From contig NZ_SNXU01000001.1 of the NCBI RefSeq assembly GCF_004362515.1, positions 6,448,001-6,512,000 of the forward strand: a stretch of DNA of 64,000 bases. Reading direction: 5' to 3'. A model generated the notes under the pieces. The model made no database searches and was not told where the DNA came from. It worked only from the letters and a program-made list of their open reading frames with translations. Below are positions 33,972-41,556 of the stretch, one piece after another; positions within the stretch are counted from its first letter, which is position 1, and every line of letters begins with the position of its first letter. This DNA is from Actinokineospora alba. GTDB taxonomy: Bacteria > Actinomycetota > Actinomycetes > Mycobacteriales > Pseudonocardiaceae. The position numbers were made by a program, and so were the translations under genes.

Positions 33972-34625
33972 GTGAAGTCGACCGCCCCCACTCCCCGCGT
34001 CCGGCGCCTTGAGGTCCGCCGTCGCCTCCTGGCCGCCGCTGCCGAGCAGTTCGCCGAGCGCGGCATCCACGCGACCCGGTTGGAGGATGTCGCGGCCGCG
34101 GCAGGCTTCACCCGCGGCGCGGTGTACTCCAACTTCACCGGCAAGGACGACCTGGTCGCCGCGGTGATCGCCGACCGGGTCGAGGGGATGACCGGCAAGG
34201 GCCTGGCGCTGACCCTGGGGGCGGGGGCCGGTCTGCCCGCCCTGGTGGCGTCCTACCTGGCGGCCCAGGTCAAGGCCGACACGACCGGGCACCGGCTGGC
34301 CCTGGAGACCCTGCTCTACGCCGCCCGCGACGACGCGCTTCGGGAGCGGATCTTCGGCTCGCGGAAGATCTTGCGCACGGCGGTGGCCGACTGGCTCCGG
34401 GAGTACGCCAGGCAGTCGGGCGTAGACCTGCCGCTGCCGCCCGACGTGCTCGCGCTGACCCTCATCGCCTTGGTGAACGGGATCGCCTCGGAGTACCTGG
34501 CCGACCCCACTTCGGCGCCGCTGGACGCGTTGGCGCAGGCCATCGTCCACCTCGTCCCGTCACCCCCGGAGGGCGAGGGACGCGACGACGGGCGCCATAT
34601 AGATCAGCGGGAAGGCGAGGTGTGA
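33972..34625 (+). CDS. TetR-family transcriptional regulator
   Basis: A 217-residue TetR protein. The HTH region is RRRLLAAAAEQFAERGIHAT, followed by VAAAAGFTRGAVYSNF. The C-terminal ligand domain is variable (LIALVNGIASEYLADP). The GTG at 33972 is used, with no better start nearby. It is divergent from the second serine hydrolase, which it may repress. Its 3' end overlaps the convergent DoxX gene by 66 bp. Confidence 0.85.
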   Translation: MKSTAPTPRVRRLEVRRRLLAAAAEQFAERGIHATRLEDVAAAAGFTRGAVYSNFTGKDDLVAAVIADRVEGMTGKGLALTLGAGAGLPALVASYLAAQVKADTTGHRLALETLLYAARDDALRERIFGSRKILRTAVADWLREYARQSGVDLPLPPDVLALTLIALVNGIASEYLADPTSAPLDALAQAIVHLVPSPPEGEGRDDGRHIDQREGEV

Positions 34626-34901
34626 GTACCAGCGGGCCCGCGCCACGGTGACCACGGCGCCGGTGAAGTAGAGGATCAGCCCGATCGCGGCGATGAGACC
34701 GATGACCGGCACGAACAGGCCGATCACCAGGCCCGCCGCGCCCGCGGCCTTGGCCACACCGAGCCACGGCCACCACGCGCGGGGCACGCTGTAGTCGGCC
34801 AGCGGCTCGACGACCCACTTGGCGTGGGTGAAGACCGAAACCGCTGAGAACGCGGCCATGGCGGCTGCGACGATGGTGACGACGGTGTAGGTGGTGGACA
34901 T
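34560..34901 (-). CDS. DoxX-family membrane protein
   Basis: A 113-residue protein with four hydrophobic helices. The WPWLGVAKAAGAAGLVIGLF segment is typical of the small DoxX-like family found beside TetR genes. Its biochemical role is unknown; some family members act with redox enzymes at the membrane. It overlaps the TetR gene tail to tail, so antisense effects between the two are possible. Confidence 0.75.
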   Translation of the reverse strand: MSTTYTVVTIVAAAMAAFSAVSVFTHAKWVVEPLADYSVPRAWWPWLGVAKAAGAAGLVIGLFVPVIGLIAAIGLILYFTGAVVTVARARWYSHLAFPLIYMAPVVASLALRG

Positions 34902-34976
34902 CAGCTGCTCCTCTGTTCGGGTCTCTTACTCACCTGACCCGGGGCAGCAGCCGAATGTGACAGCACCGCCGAAACT

Positions 34977-35690
34977 TTATTCGGGCGCTTGGAACAGGGC
35001 GGTCCAGAGGAAAGGTTCGCCGAAGCGCGGCGACTCCGGCGGCTCGTCGCGCATGCGGCGCAGTTCCACCTCCGTGAACTGGTCGAAGATCCGGCGCAGC
35101 GATTCCGGCGTGTAGGCCAGGCCACCCTCCAAGCGGGAATGGCGGTAGAAGTCGGCGTCCGGGAGTTCGGAGCCCCCTTCGCGGGCGAAGCAGACCATCG
35201 CGAGGTGGCCGCCCGGTGCGAGGACGCGGTCGAGCAGGGCGAGATAGCTGACGCGGCGGTGCGGTGGCAGGTGGTGGAAGCAGCCGGAGTCGTAGACGAG
35301 GTCGTACGGTCCGGTGAGGTCGGCCTCGAACGCGTCGCCGCAGTGGAAGCGAACCTCGCCGCGCGCGTCCCGCTCCTTCGCCCATGCGATGGCTGTCGGG
35401 GAGAGGTCGACGGCGTCGACGGTGAAGCCTGCGGAAGCGAGGTGGAGGGCGTTGCGACCGGGTCCGCAGCCCAAGTCGAGCGCGCGGCCGGGGGCGATCA
35501 GGCCGCGGTCGAGGTAGGAGACGAGGTTCTCGTCGGGTTTCGCCGCGAAGAACGGCACGGGCTTGGCGCGGTCGGCGTAGAAGCGGTCCCACCAGTCGGC
35601 GCCGCCGGTCGTCCAGCGGTCGGCGTCGGGCGCGAACAGCTGGTCCATGAGCTTGAGTACGTCCTCGACCGTGCGGATGTTCCGGTCCAC
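34977..35690 (-). CDS. SAM-dependent methyltransferase
   Basis: A 237-residue class I methyltransferase. Motif I is ALDLGCGPGRNALHL, the acidic motif II is FTVDAVDLSPTA, and later motifs are FHCGDAFEADL and LVYDSGCFHHLPP. The substrate is not evident. An N-terminal helical extension precedes the core (FYADRAKPVPFFAAKPDENL). It is not of the FkbG O-methyltransferase type and lies about 10 kb from the PKS genes, so it is not assigned to that cluster. Confidence 0.8.
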   Translation of the reverse strand: MDRNIRTVEDVLKLMDQLFAPDADRWTTGGADWWDRFYADRAKPVPFFAAKPDENLVSYLDRGLIAPGRALDLGCGPGRNALHLASAGFTVDAVDLSPTAIAWAKERDARGEVRFHCGDAFEADLTGPYDLVYDSGCFHHLPPHRRVSYLALLDRVLAPGGHLAMVCFAREGGSELPDADFYRHSRLEGGLAYTPESLRRIFDQFTEVELRRMRDEPPESPRFGEPFLWTALFQAPE

Positions 35691-35785
35691 TCATCCCCCT
35701 CGTCCTTAGGTCGATTTTACCAGGTCAGAAGGGGTTTACGGGTAAAGCGATGGCTTGGGGACGGGTGGGCTGGGAGGATCCGCGG

Positions 35786-36622
35786 ATGTCCGACTTCATC
35801 GCTTTCGACGGGACCAGGCTCACCTACCACGCGCTCGGGGAGGGGAATCCGGTGATCGTCCTGCCGGGCGGGCCGATGCAGGACTCGGCTTACCTCGGGG
35901 ACCTTGGCGGCCTGTCCTCGCGGGTGCGCCTGATCCGGTTGGACCTGCGCGGGACTGGCGAGTCACCGACGACCGATCTGGCTTCTTGTCGGTGCGACCG
36001 GCTGGTGGAGGATGTCGAGGCGCTTCGGGAGCAGCTTGGGCTCGACCGGGTGGATCTTTTGGCGCACTCCGCCGGCACGAACCTCGCCGCCCTGTATGCC
36101 GCGCGTTATGCGGAGCGGGTTGGGGCGCTGGTTCTCGTCACGCCGAGCACTTACGCGGTCGGGATCACGATCAGTCCGGACGTTAGGCGGGCGGTTATCG
36201 AGCGGCGGAAGGGCGAGCCTTGGTACGGGCAGGTGTCGGCGGCGTTCGACTCGATCGCCGCTGGGGAGGGCACTGTGGAGGATTGGGAGGCGTTGGTGCC
36301 CTTCACCTATGGACGATGGGACGACACCGCGCGGGCCCACCATGCCGCTGGGGAGTTTCAGCGGAACCCTGATGCGGCTGAGGCTTACGCTGCTGAGGGT
36401 GCCTTCTCGCCTGACAGCACGCGGGCGGCGCTCGGCGCTCTTGGCGCGACGGTTTTGGTTCTCGCTGGGGATCATGATCTCTCGGCACCGGAGGCTGCCG
36501 CGGCTGAGTTGGCCGACCTGTTCCCCAACGCCAAGTTGGTTACCTTGGCGCGTGGTGGGCACTTTCCGTGGCTCGATGATCCGGACTGGTTCACCGAGAC
36601 TGTGGCCTCGTTCTTGGCGTGA
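35786..36622 (+). CDS. alpha/beta-fold hydrolase
   Basis: A 278-residue hydrolase with an intact triad: Ser in LLAHSAGTN, Asp in LAGDHDLS and His in GGHFPW. The oxyanion region is VIVLPGGPMQDSAY, resembling proline iminopeptidase-type enzymes. The ATG at 35786 follows GGGAGGATCC. It is divergent from the methyltransferase and shows no functional link to it beyond position. Confidence 0.83.
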   Translation: MSDFIAFDGTRLTYHALGEGNPVIVLPGGPMQDSAYLGDLGGLSSRVRLIRLDLRGTGESPTTDLASCRCDRLVEDVEALREQLGLDRVDLLAHSAGTNLAALYAARYAERVGALVLVTPSTYAVGITISPDVRRAVIERRKGEPWYGQVSAAFDSIAAGEGTVEDWEALVPFTYGRWDDTARAHHAAGEFQRNPDAAEAYAAEGAFSPDSTRAALGALGATVLVLAGDHDLSAPEAAAAELADLFPNAKLVTLARGGHFPWLDDPDWFTETVASFLA

Positions 36623-36640
36623 TCGGGCGTTCTCGATGCT

Positions 36641-36658
36641 GGGTGCCTGTTTGGGTGG
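36641..36658 (+). repeat. half-copy of the hairpin arm
   Basis: Eighteen bases are identical to 5630-5647, the left arm of hairpin copy 1, and a CGGGG follows at the corresponding distance. No matching right arm was found, so this looks like a decayed or partial element lying in the gap between two convergent genes. Confidence 0.4.
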
Positions 36659-36729
36659 GCTGTTGCGTTTCGGGGTGAGTGGTGGTGGCCCACCGCCTGC
36701 CCTGGTTGAGGACCGGCGGGACGGGGGGC

Positions 36730-37710
36730 TTAGGGCGATGGGGCGTGGTCCGGCATTCCGAACGTGCTGAACAGGTCCGGCTCGTGGAACATTGTGATTC
36801 GGTTGATTCGCTTTCCCACCAAGGTAAGCACGAGTATCGCGTGCGCGTGGTATCCGCCATCTTCTTGTCGCATGTAGACGGCGAAGGCGGGTTGGCCGTT
36901 GGCGGAGGTGGGGACCATCCGCATGGCTCCGGGGGTGCGGAGGCGGGTGGCGAGGAAGGCTCCCACGTTGTCGCGGCCCGCGAACCAGGTGGGCATGGGG
37001 GGCATTTCGAAGACGGCGTCCTCGGTCAACAGTCGCATCATGGCGGGGATGTCGGCGTCTTCGAAGGCCTTGGCGTAGTTGTCCACCAAGGCTCGTTGGT
37101 CTGGGTCGGTAGGTTCCATGACCTTGTCCTCCACCGGATCCGCGGCCGCCAACTGGGTTCGGGCGCGTTGGAGGGAGCTGTTCACCGAAGCGGTGGTGGT
37201 GTTGAGGAGTTGGGCGACTTCGGCGGCCCGCCAGGCCAGCACCTCCCTCAACAGCAACACCGCGCGTTGGCGGGGTGGGAGGTGTTGCAGGGCGGCGGCG
37301 AAGGCCAGGCGGGTGGTGTGGCGGGACTCGACCGTGGCGGCCGGGTCGGGGGCGAGCATGGTGTCCGGGAAAGGGTGCAGCCAAGCCGTTTCCGGTTGGC
37401 GGGGGCCGAAGGGGCCCTCCGGATCGTCGCTGGGTCCGGCCAGTCCGGACGGCAGCGGTCGGCGGGTTCCGCGTTCCAGTGCCTTGAGACAGGCCCGGGT
37501 GGCGATCTTGTACAGCCAGGTGCGCAGCGACGACCGGCCCTCGAAGTCACCGTAGGCGCGCCAGGCCAGCAGGTAGGTCTCCTGGACCACGTCCTCGGCC
37601 TCGTGGATCGAGCCGAGCATCCGGTAGCAGTGCGCCAGCAGTTCCCGGCGGAACGGGTCGGTGAGCCTGGCGAAATCCGCACCGGCCCGCTCCTGGGTTG
37701 TCGATGACAC
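36730..37710 (-). CDS. ECF sigma factor with C-terminal SnoaL-like domain (SigG-like)
   Basis: A 326-residue sigma factor. Region 2 is in FRRELLAHCYRMLGSIHEAE followed by DVVQETYLLAWRA, and region 4 is LPPRQRAVLLLREVLAWRAA followed by SVNSSLQRARTQL. The C-terminal 120 residues form a SnoaL-like domain (LVDNYAKAFEDADIPAMMRL). This layout belongs to the group carrying a fused regulatory domain instead of an anti-sigma partner. The GTG at 37710 follows AGGAGC, and a TTG just before it is rejected. A 33-bp motif upstream also occurs before the gene at 38845, suggesting autoregulation. Confidence 0.87.
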   Translation of the reverse strand: MSSTTQERAGADFARLTDPFRRELLAHCYRMLGSIHEAEDVVQETYLLAWRAYGDFEGRSSLRTWLYKIATRACLKALERGTRRPLPSGLAGPSDDPEGPFGPRQPETAWLHPFPDTMLAPDPAATVESRHTTRLAFAAALQHLPPRQRAVLLLREVLAWRAAEVAQLLNTTTASVNSSLQRARTQLAAADPVEDKVMEPTDPDQRALVDNYAKAFEDADIPAMMRLLTEDAVFEMPPMPTWFAGRDNVGAFLATRLRTPGAMRMVPTSANGQPAFAVYMRQEDGGYHAHAILVLTLVGKRINRITMFHEPDLFSTFGMPDHAPSP

Positions 37711-37744
37711 CAACTGCTCCTCTCACCGCACGGACCTCTCCCCG

Positions 37745-37777
37745 ATACAGATCCGTTCAGTGCGGAAAACTCATCGC
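37745..37777 (-). promoter_or_regulatory. promoter-like motif upstream of the sigma gene
   Basis: The minus strand reads GCGATGAGTTTT, ten variable bases, then CGGATCTGTAT. An almost identical motif with equal spacing occurs at 38883-38915. It ends 35 bp before the sigma start. The pairing suggests recognition by the adjacent ECF sigma factor, which is inference. Confidence 0.6.
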
Positions 37778-37817
37778 CGCGCAGGTCACGGCGTCGCCAG
37801 GATGAGGTTACGACACG

Positions 37818-38543
37818 TCAGTGACAGGAATGGCCGGTCGCTTCGTCGTAGCGGTCGTGGTGGCGGAACTCGTTGACATAGCGCTGTCGGCCCAGCGGCG
37901 TCAGGTCGAGGAAGTGGTAGGTGCCCAGCAGTGTGTCGAGGCCCCGCGCGTAGGCCGAGTAGGTGTGGAACACGTCGTCGCCGTCGCGGAGGAAGACGCT
38001 CACGCCGGGGCCCTCGCTGGTGAGCAAGTACGTCAGCCCTTCGGCCCGCAGGGTGTCCGCGTCCTTGTAGTTGTACTCGGGGGGCGCGATGGACTCGTCA
38101 TGGGACACCTGGAAGTCGTAGTTGAAGTCGCTTTCGTGCGACGAGACCCACGGCATGCTCCAGCCCATCCGGGCCTTGAACGGCTCGATCTTCGCCAATG
38201 GCGCGCGGGACACGAAAGCCAGCGAGGTGTCGTTGACGTGCAGGTGGACGAGGTGGCCGAGGTTGTCGGCCATCAGCGAGCAGCTCGCGCAGCCCTCGTC
38301 CCAGGCCGGGTCGAACATGAAGTGGTAGACGATGAGCTGCCTGCGCCCCTCGAACAGGTCGAGCAGCCCCACCGGACCGTCAGGCCCCGTCAGCTTGTAC
38401 TCCTTGTCCAGGCGGACCATCGGCAGCTCGCGACGCCGCGCGTCGACCTCCGCCTTCGCCCTGGAGATCTCCTTCTCCCGCGCCAGCAGCTCCACCCGGG
38501 CGGCCAGCCACTCGTCGCGCGTGACGACCTTGGGGGCGCTCAT
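37818..38543 (-). CDS. DUF899 thioredoxin-like protein
   Basis: A 241-residue DUF899 protein. Family features include LIVYHFMFDPAWDEGCASCS, where two cysteines sit like a thioredoxin active site, and SHESDFNYDFQVSHDE, with YNYKDAD later. The reaction is unknown, but a redox or disulfide role is assumed for the family. The start overlaps the stop of the preceding gene (ATGA). It is the last gene of the sigma-linked cluster before the sigma gene itself. Confidence 0.8.
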   Translation of the reverse strand: MSAPKVVTRDEWLAARVELLAREKEISRAKAEVDARRRELPMVRLDKEYKLTGPDGPVGLLDLFEGRRQLIVYHFMFDPAWDEGCASCSLMADNLGHLVHLHVNDTSLAFVSRAPLAKIEPFKARMGWSMPWVSSHESDFNYDFQVSHDESIAPPEYNYKDADTLRAEGLTYLLTSEGPGVSVFLRDGDDVFHTYSAYARGLDTLLGTYHFLDLTPLGRQRYVNEFRHHDRYDEATGHSCH

Positions 38544-38845
38544 GCGGACACCACCCGGTAGGAGCCGACCAGGGTCGCCTCGGACCGCTCCACCGGCGCG
38601 GCGAGGCGGTCGGTGATCCCGGCCTGGAACTCGGCGAACGCGGCCACCTTTGTCAGCGGGTTGTGCTCGCCCTCCATCACCGCGACGTGGACGAAGCTCA
38701 CCCCGTCGGCCAGCCGGAAAGTGGCGTACCGCAGGCCATCCGGCCGTTCCTCGTTCAGTTCGGCGAACACCTTCTCGACCGCGGCCTGGTTGTCGTCGGC
38801 CGCCTCGGGCCTCGTCGTGTAACGCACCACGAACATCGTGCTCAT
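38540..38845 (-). CDS. small dimeric alpha/beta-barrel protein
   Basis: A 101-residue protein with the alternating strand/helix pattern of ABM-type dimeric alpha/beta barrels (MFVVRYTTRPEAADDNQAAV, SFVHVAVMEG). Catalytic residues cannot be assigned. It is coupled to the DUF899 gene by a four-base overlap. The promoter-like motif at 38883-38915 lies directly upstream, so this gene begins a two-gene unit that shares a motif with the sigma factor. Confidence 0.65.
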   Translation of the reverse strand: MSTMFVVRYTTRPEAADDNQAAVEKVFAELNEERPDGLRYATFRLADGVSFVHVAVMEGEHNPLTKVAAFAEFQAGITDRLAAPVERSEATLVGSYRVVSA

Positions 38846-38882
38846 CGGTTGCTCTCCCCGTATCCGTATCGGTCCTCTGCCT

Positions 38883-38915
38883 ATACAGATCCGGGAAGTT
38901 CCCGAAACTCATCGC
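38883..38915 (-). promoter_or_regulatory. second copy of the sigma-linked promoter-like motif
   Basis: The minus strand reads GCGATGAGTTTC, ten bases, CGGATCTGTAT. It ends 37 bp before the 38845 start, close to the 34-bp gap at the sigma gene. The upstream half overlaps the stop codon of the AhpD-like gene (38909-38911). Confidence 0.6.
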
Positions 38916-39493
38916 ATGAAGATGCCGGGAAGTCGGTAGCGGAAGCGCTTGAGGGCTTTCGCGCCCGCCAGGACGTGGGCGTCGGAGTCCCAGGACCACT
39001 CGAACGCGTTGGCGAGCCGGTTCACGAGATTGAAGACGGCGTTGACGTGCAAGGCGTCGACGACGGCCTGGTCGGGAACACCGGCGGCGCGCAGCGGGGC
39101 GAGGTCGGCGGCGGTGACGTCGTCGGGGGTGCGGGTGAGACGTTCCAGGAACGTGGCCGTCGCGGCCAGTTCCGGGCGCACGGCGGCGGTGTCGACGTCG
39201 ACCTCGCCCGTCGACACCAGGCGGGCCACCTCGGTGTGGACCCGCCTGCAGAACGGGCATTCGTTGGCCGCCGAGGTGACCATCGCGAGGTACTCGCGCT
39301 CGGCGGGGGTCCAGTAGGACGGGCCGCGCAGGACTTCCGCGACGTAGGCGAGGAAGGGCTTGCCGAAGAACTCCGGGCGGTGCAAGGCGGTCTTGCCGAC
39401 GTCGTCCAGCTCCTCACCGGAAACCAGCGCCGCGATCCGCTGGAACAGCCGGGCAGGCAGCCGGTGGCCGTGTTCGAGCACGTCGAGTCTCAT
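38909..39493 (-). CDS. AhpD/carboxymuconolactone decarboxylase-family protein
   Basis: A 194-residue all-helical protein of the AhpD/CMD superfamily. A CxxC with the expected following histidine (NECPFCRRVH) suggests peroxidase-linked redox activity. The protein also shows VVDALHVNAVFNLVNRLANA, common to the family. The ATG at 39493 overlaps the upstream gene's stop. ECF sigma genes with SnoaL-like C-termini are often next to CMD-type genes, which fits here. Confidence 0.78.
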   Translation of the reverse strand: MRLDVLEHGHRLPARLFQRIAALVSGEELDDVGKTALHRPEFFGKPFLAYVAEVLRGPSYWTPAEREYLAMVTSAANECPFCRRVHTEVARLVSTGEVDVDTAAVRPELAATATFLERLTRTPDDVTAADLAPLRAAGVPDQAVVDALHVNAVFNLVNRLANAFEWSWDSDAHVLAGAKALKRFRYRLPGIFMR

Positions 39494-39795
39494 CGCGTGC
39501 CCTCCCGGACCGCGCGAAGGCCGACATCCAGGCGAGTCAGCGCCGCGCCCAGAGCGGTGGCCACGGTCAGCTCGAAGATCTGCTCCTCGTCGAGGCCCGA
39601 CGCGCGCAGGCAAGTGATGTCCTCGTCGGCGACCCGGTAAGACTGCTCGCGCACCTTCGTGACATAGGCGCCCAGCGGGTCCGGCAGCGGTCCGCCCGAG
39701 GCCGCCGCGGCGCGGGTGGCCTGGTCGGTGGCGCCGGGCCCGTCGAGCACCGCTGCGCGGAGCGCGTCCAGAGCGGTGGCGTGCGGATCGTCCAT
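39490..39795 (-). CDS. small CMD-like helical protein
   Basis: A 101-residue helical protein with features of a carboxymuconolactone decarboxylase-like half-domain (LRASGLDEEQIFELTVATAL). It lacks the CxxC pair and might act as partner of the AhpD-like protein, with which it is coupled by ATGA overlap. The ATG at 39795 is the plausible start. Confidence 0.6.
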   Translation of the reverse strand: MDDPHATALDALRAAVLDGPGATDQATRAAAASGGPLPDPLGAYVTKVREQSYRVADEDITCLRASGLDEEQIFELTVATALGAALTRLDVGLRAVREGTR

Positions 39796-39904
39796 TTGCG
39801 AAGTATGCGCCGGGTCAGGGCGCCCCGCGCCCCTCCCACCCATGGTCATCGGACGAGTTCGCGTGGCAGAGTGCGCCTGTCCGGTCCGGAACCTGGGGGT
39901 AGCT

Positions 39905-40237
39905 GTGCGCGGTCTGCAACTCACTTCGGCGCTCTTATTGGAACTCGCCGTCTTCGCCGCCTTCGCGTACTGGGGCTGGACCGTGCATTGGGCGCTCGGC
40001 CTCGCCGCCTTCGCCGTGGTGACCGTCGCGTGGGGACTGTTCCTCTCGCCGAAGGCGAAGTTCCCCCTGCCGGTGCCCGCGAAGCTCACGGCGAAGGCGT
40101 TCGTGTTCGCCGGGGCGGCGTTCGCGCTGATCGCGACCGGGGCGACCGTGCTCGGCTTGGTGTTCGGGGCGCTCCTGGCTGTGCTGCTGGTCAGTGAGGC
40201 AGTGTGGCCGTGGGCGCAGCTCGCCGGAACCCCTTGA
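39905..40237 (+). CDS. DUF2568 (YrdB-like) membrane protein
   Basis: A 110-residue membrane protein with four helices, including LLLELAVFAAFAYWGWTVHW and a LFLSPKAKFPLP loop, which is the DUF2568 pattern. Function is unknown. The GTG at 39905 is taken because it begins the first helix. It overlaps the convergent DUF4386 gene by 47 bp. Confidence 0.7.
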   Translation: MRGLQLTSALLLELAVFAAFAYWGWTVHWALGLAAFAVVTVAWGLFLSPKAKFPLPVPAKLTAKAFVFAGAAFALIATGATVLGLVFGALLAVLLVSEAVWPWAQLAGTP

Positions 40238-40856
40238 TGATGAGGTACAGGGCGAGACTGACTTCCCAGGCGAACACGGGAAGGGCGGCGAGCGCGCCAA
40301 CCGGGGAGAGCTGCTCGTAGAGCCCGAACAGCACGGCGGTCGCCGACACGCAGATGAGCGGACCGCCGATGAGCCCCAGCACGGCGATGGCGCGCGGCAC
40401 CAGCCGCGAGCGGTACATCAGGGCGGCGAGCATGAGGCTGTTCGCGCCCAGGACGAAGTTGGGGCCGAGCAGGAACGCCCATTCGTGGATCGCCAGGAGC
40501 GCCTTGCTCACGACGTTGTCGGCACCCGCCATGTCCTGTCGCAGAGTCACGACCGAGAGGACACTGATGGTCCCGACGACGATGATGGCGGCTTCGAGCA
40601 GCCGCGCGCAGACGTAGCCGAGGGCCAATCCGTGGTTCTGTCTCTTGACTACCGGGTAGAGCGTTACCGCGGACCCGATCACGGCGGCGACCAGCAGGAG
40701 TTCGAACAGCCCACCCAGCAGCACGCGACCGTCGCCGCCTGGGTGGTTCGGGTCGGCCAGGATCGGTTGGTACAGCGCCATTCCCGCGATCGCGGTGATC
40801 TCCGTGATCAGGAAGAACACACCCGCGGTCACTGCCGTCGTCCTCGTCGAGCTCAT
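40191..40856 (-). CDS. DUF4386 membrane protein
   Basis: A 221-residue membrane protein with about six helices. The sequence includes GVFFLITEITAIAGMALYQP and GPNFVLGANSLMLAALMY, which match DUF4386. Members usually sit with a TetR-type regulator, and here two palindromic operator-like sites lie upstream although no such regulator gene is adjacent. The ATG at 40856 precedes the first helix. Confidence 0.78.
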   Translation of the reverse strand: MSSTRTTAVTAGVFFLITEITAIAGMALYQPILADPNHPGGDGRVLLGGLFELLLVAAVIGSAVTLYPVVKRQNHGLALGYVCARLLEAAIIVVGTISVLSVVTLRQDMAGADNVVSKALLAIHEWAFLLGPNFVLGANSLMLAALMYRSRLVPRAIAVLGLIGGPLICVSATAVLFGLYEQLSPVGALAALPVFAWEVSLALYLIIKGFRRAAPTATLPH

Positions 40857-40881
40857 GTGCCGACCCCTGTTTCCGCGCTGA

Positions 40882-40932
40882 GGTGTACGACGTACACCAG
40901 TACGTCGGAACAGTAGGCGTACGCCGTACACC
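40882..40932. promoter_or_regulatory. paired palindromic operator sites
   Basis: Site 1 (40882-40898) is GGTGTACG, A, CGTACACC, a near-perfect palindrome. Site 2 (40916-40932) is GGCGTACG, C, CGTACACC. Their centres are 34 bp apart, about three helical turns, within the upstream region of the DUF4386 gene. Such sites are typical of TetR-family binding, but no TetR gene is adjacent. Confidence 0.65.
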
Positions 40933-40949
40933 TCGTCAAGCGGGGGTGG

Positions 40950-41480
40950 TCACTCCGGGACCGGGCGAACTCCGGCACGGTGGCGGGCGGCGAGGTCGCG
41001 GTAGGCCTGCGGGTTGACGTTCACCCAGAACTCCGCGCCCGTGCCCGCGATCGGCCCCTTCACCTCCGCCGGGATGCCGATCACGAGCACCCCGTCGGGA
41101 AACTCGGACCCGCCGACGACCAGCGAGTGGGCCGCGACCATCGTGCGCGCCCCGATCTTCGCGCCATCGAGGACCGTGGCCCCGTTGGCGATCAACGCCT
41201 CCGCGCCGACGGTCGCGCCGTGCACCACACAGGAGTGGGCCACCGTCGCACCGGGTCCGATGACACACGGCATCCCCGGCGGCGCGTGGAGGACGGCGCC
41301 GTCCTGGACGTTCGCGCCGGCCCGGATGATCACTTGCTCGAAGTCGCCGCGGATCACGGCGTTGTACCAGACGGATGCCCCTTCCTCGACGATCACGTCG
41401 CCGACCAGGGTGGCCGTCGGGGCGATGAACGCGGTGGGATGCACGTTCGGGCTCTTGTCTTCGAATGAGAAAAGTGGCAT
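40950..41480 (-). CDS. gamma-carbonic anhydrase-like protein
   Basis: A 176-residue left-handed beta-helix protein of the gamma carbonic anhydrase/PaaY group. Three histidines suit zinc binding (VLHAPPG, VAHSCVVHG). The hexapeptide repeat pattern is clear (VGDVIVEEGASVWYNAVIRG). It may act on bicarbonate or serve as a CoA-related trimer; activity is untested. The start at 41480 leads directly into the fold. Confidence 0.83.
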   Translation of the reverse strand: MPLFSFEDKSPNVHPTAFIAPTATLVGDVIVEEGASVWYNAVIRGDFEQVIIRAGANVQDGAVLHAPPGMPCVIGPGATVAHSCVVHGATVGAEALIANGATVLDGAKIGARTMVAAHSLVVGGSEFPDGVLVIGIPAEVKGPIAGTGAEFWVNVNPQAYRDLAARHRAGVRPVPE

Positions 41481-41556
41481 ACGCCGACGCTAGTCCGCCT
41501 CCCCGGAATTCAAGGTGTTGGTCAAGCGCGGCGGTTTGCCAGGCACGGCTCAGTGC

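Noticed and set aside
34977..35690. Methyltransferase as missing FkbG
   Set aside because: Its motifs are those of a general class I enzyme, and it lies about 10 kb from the extender genes with unrelated neighbours.
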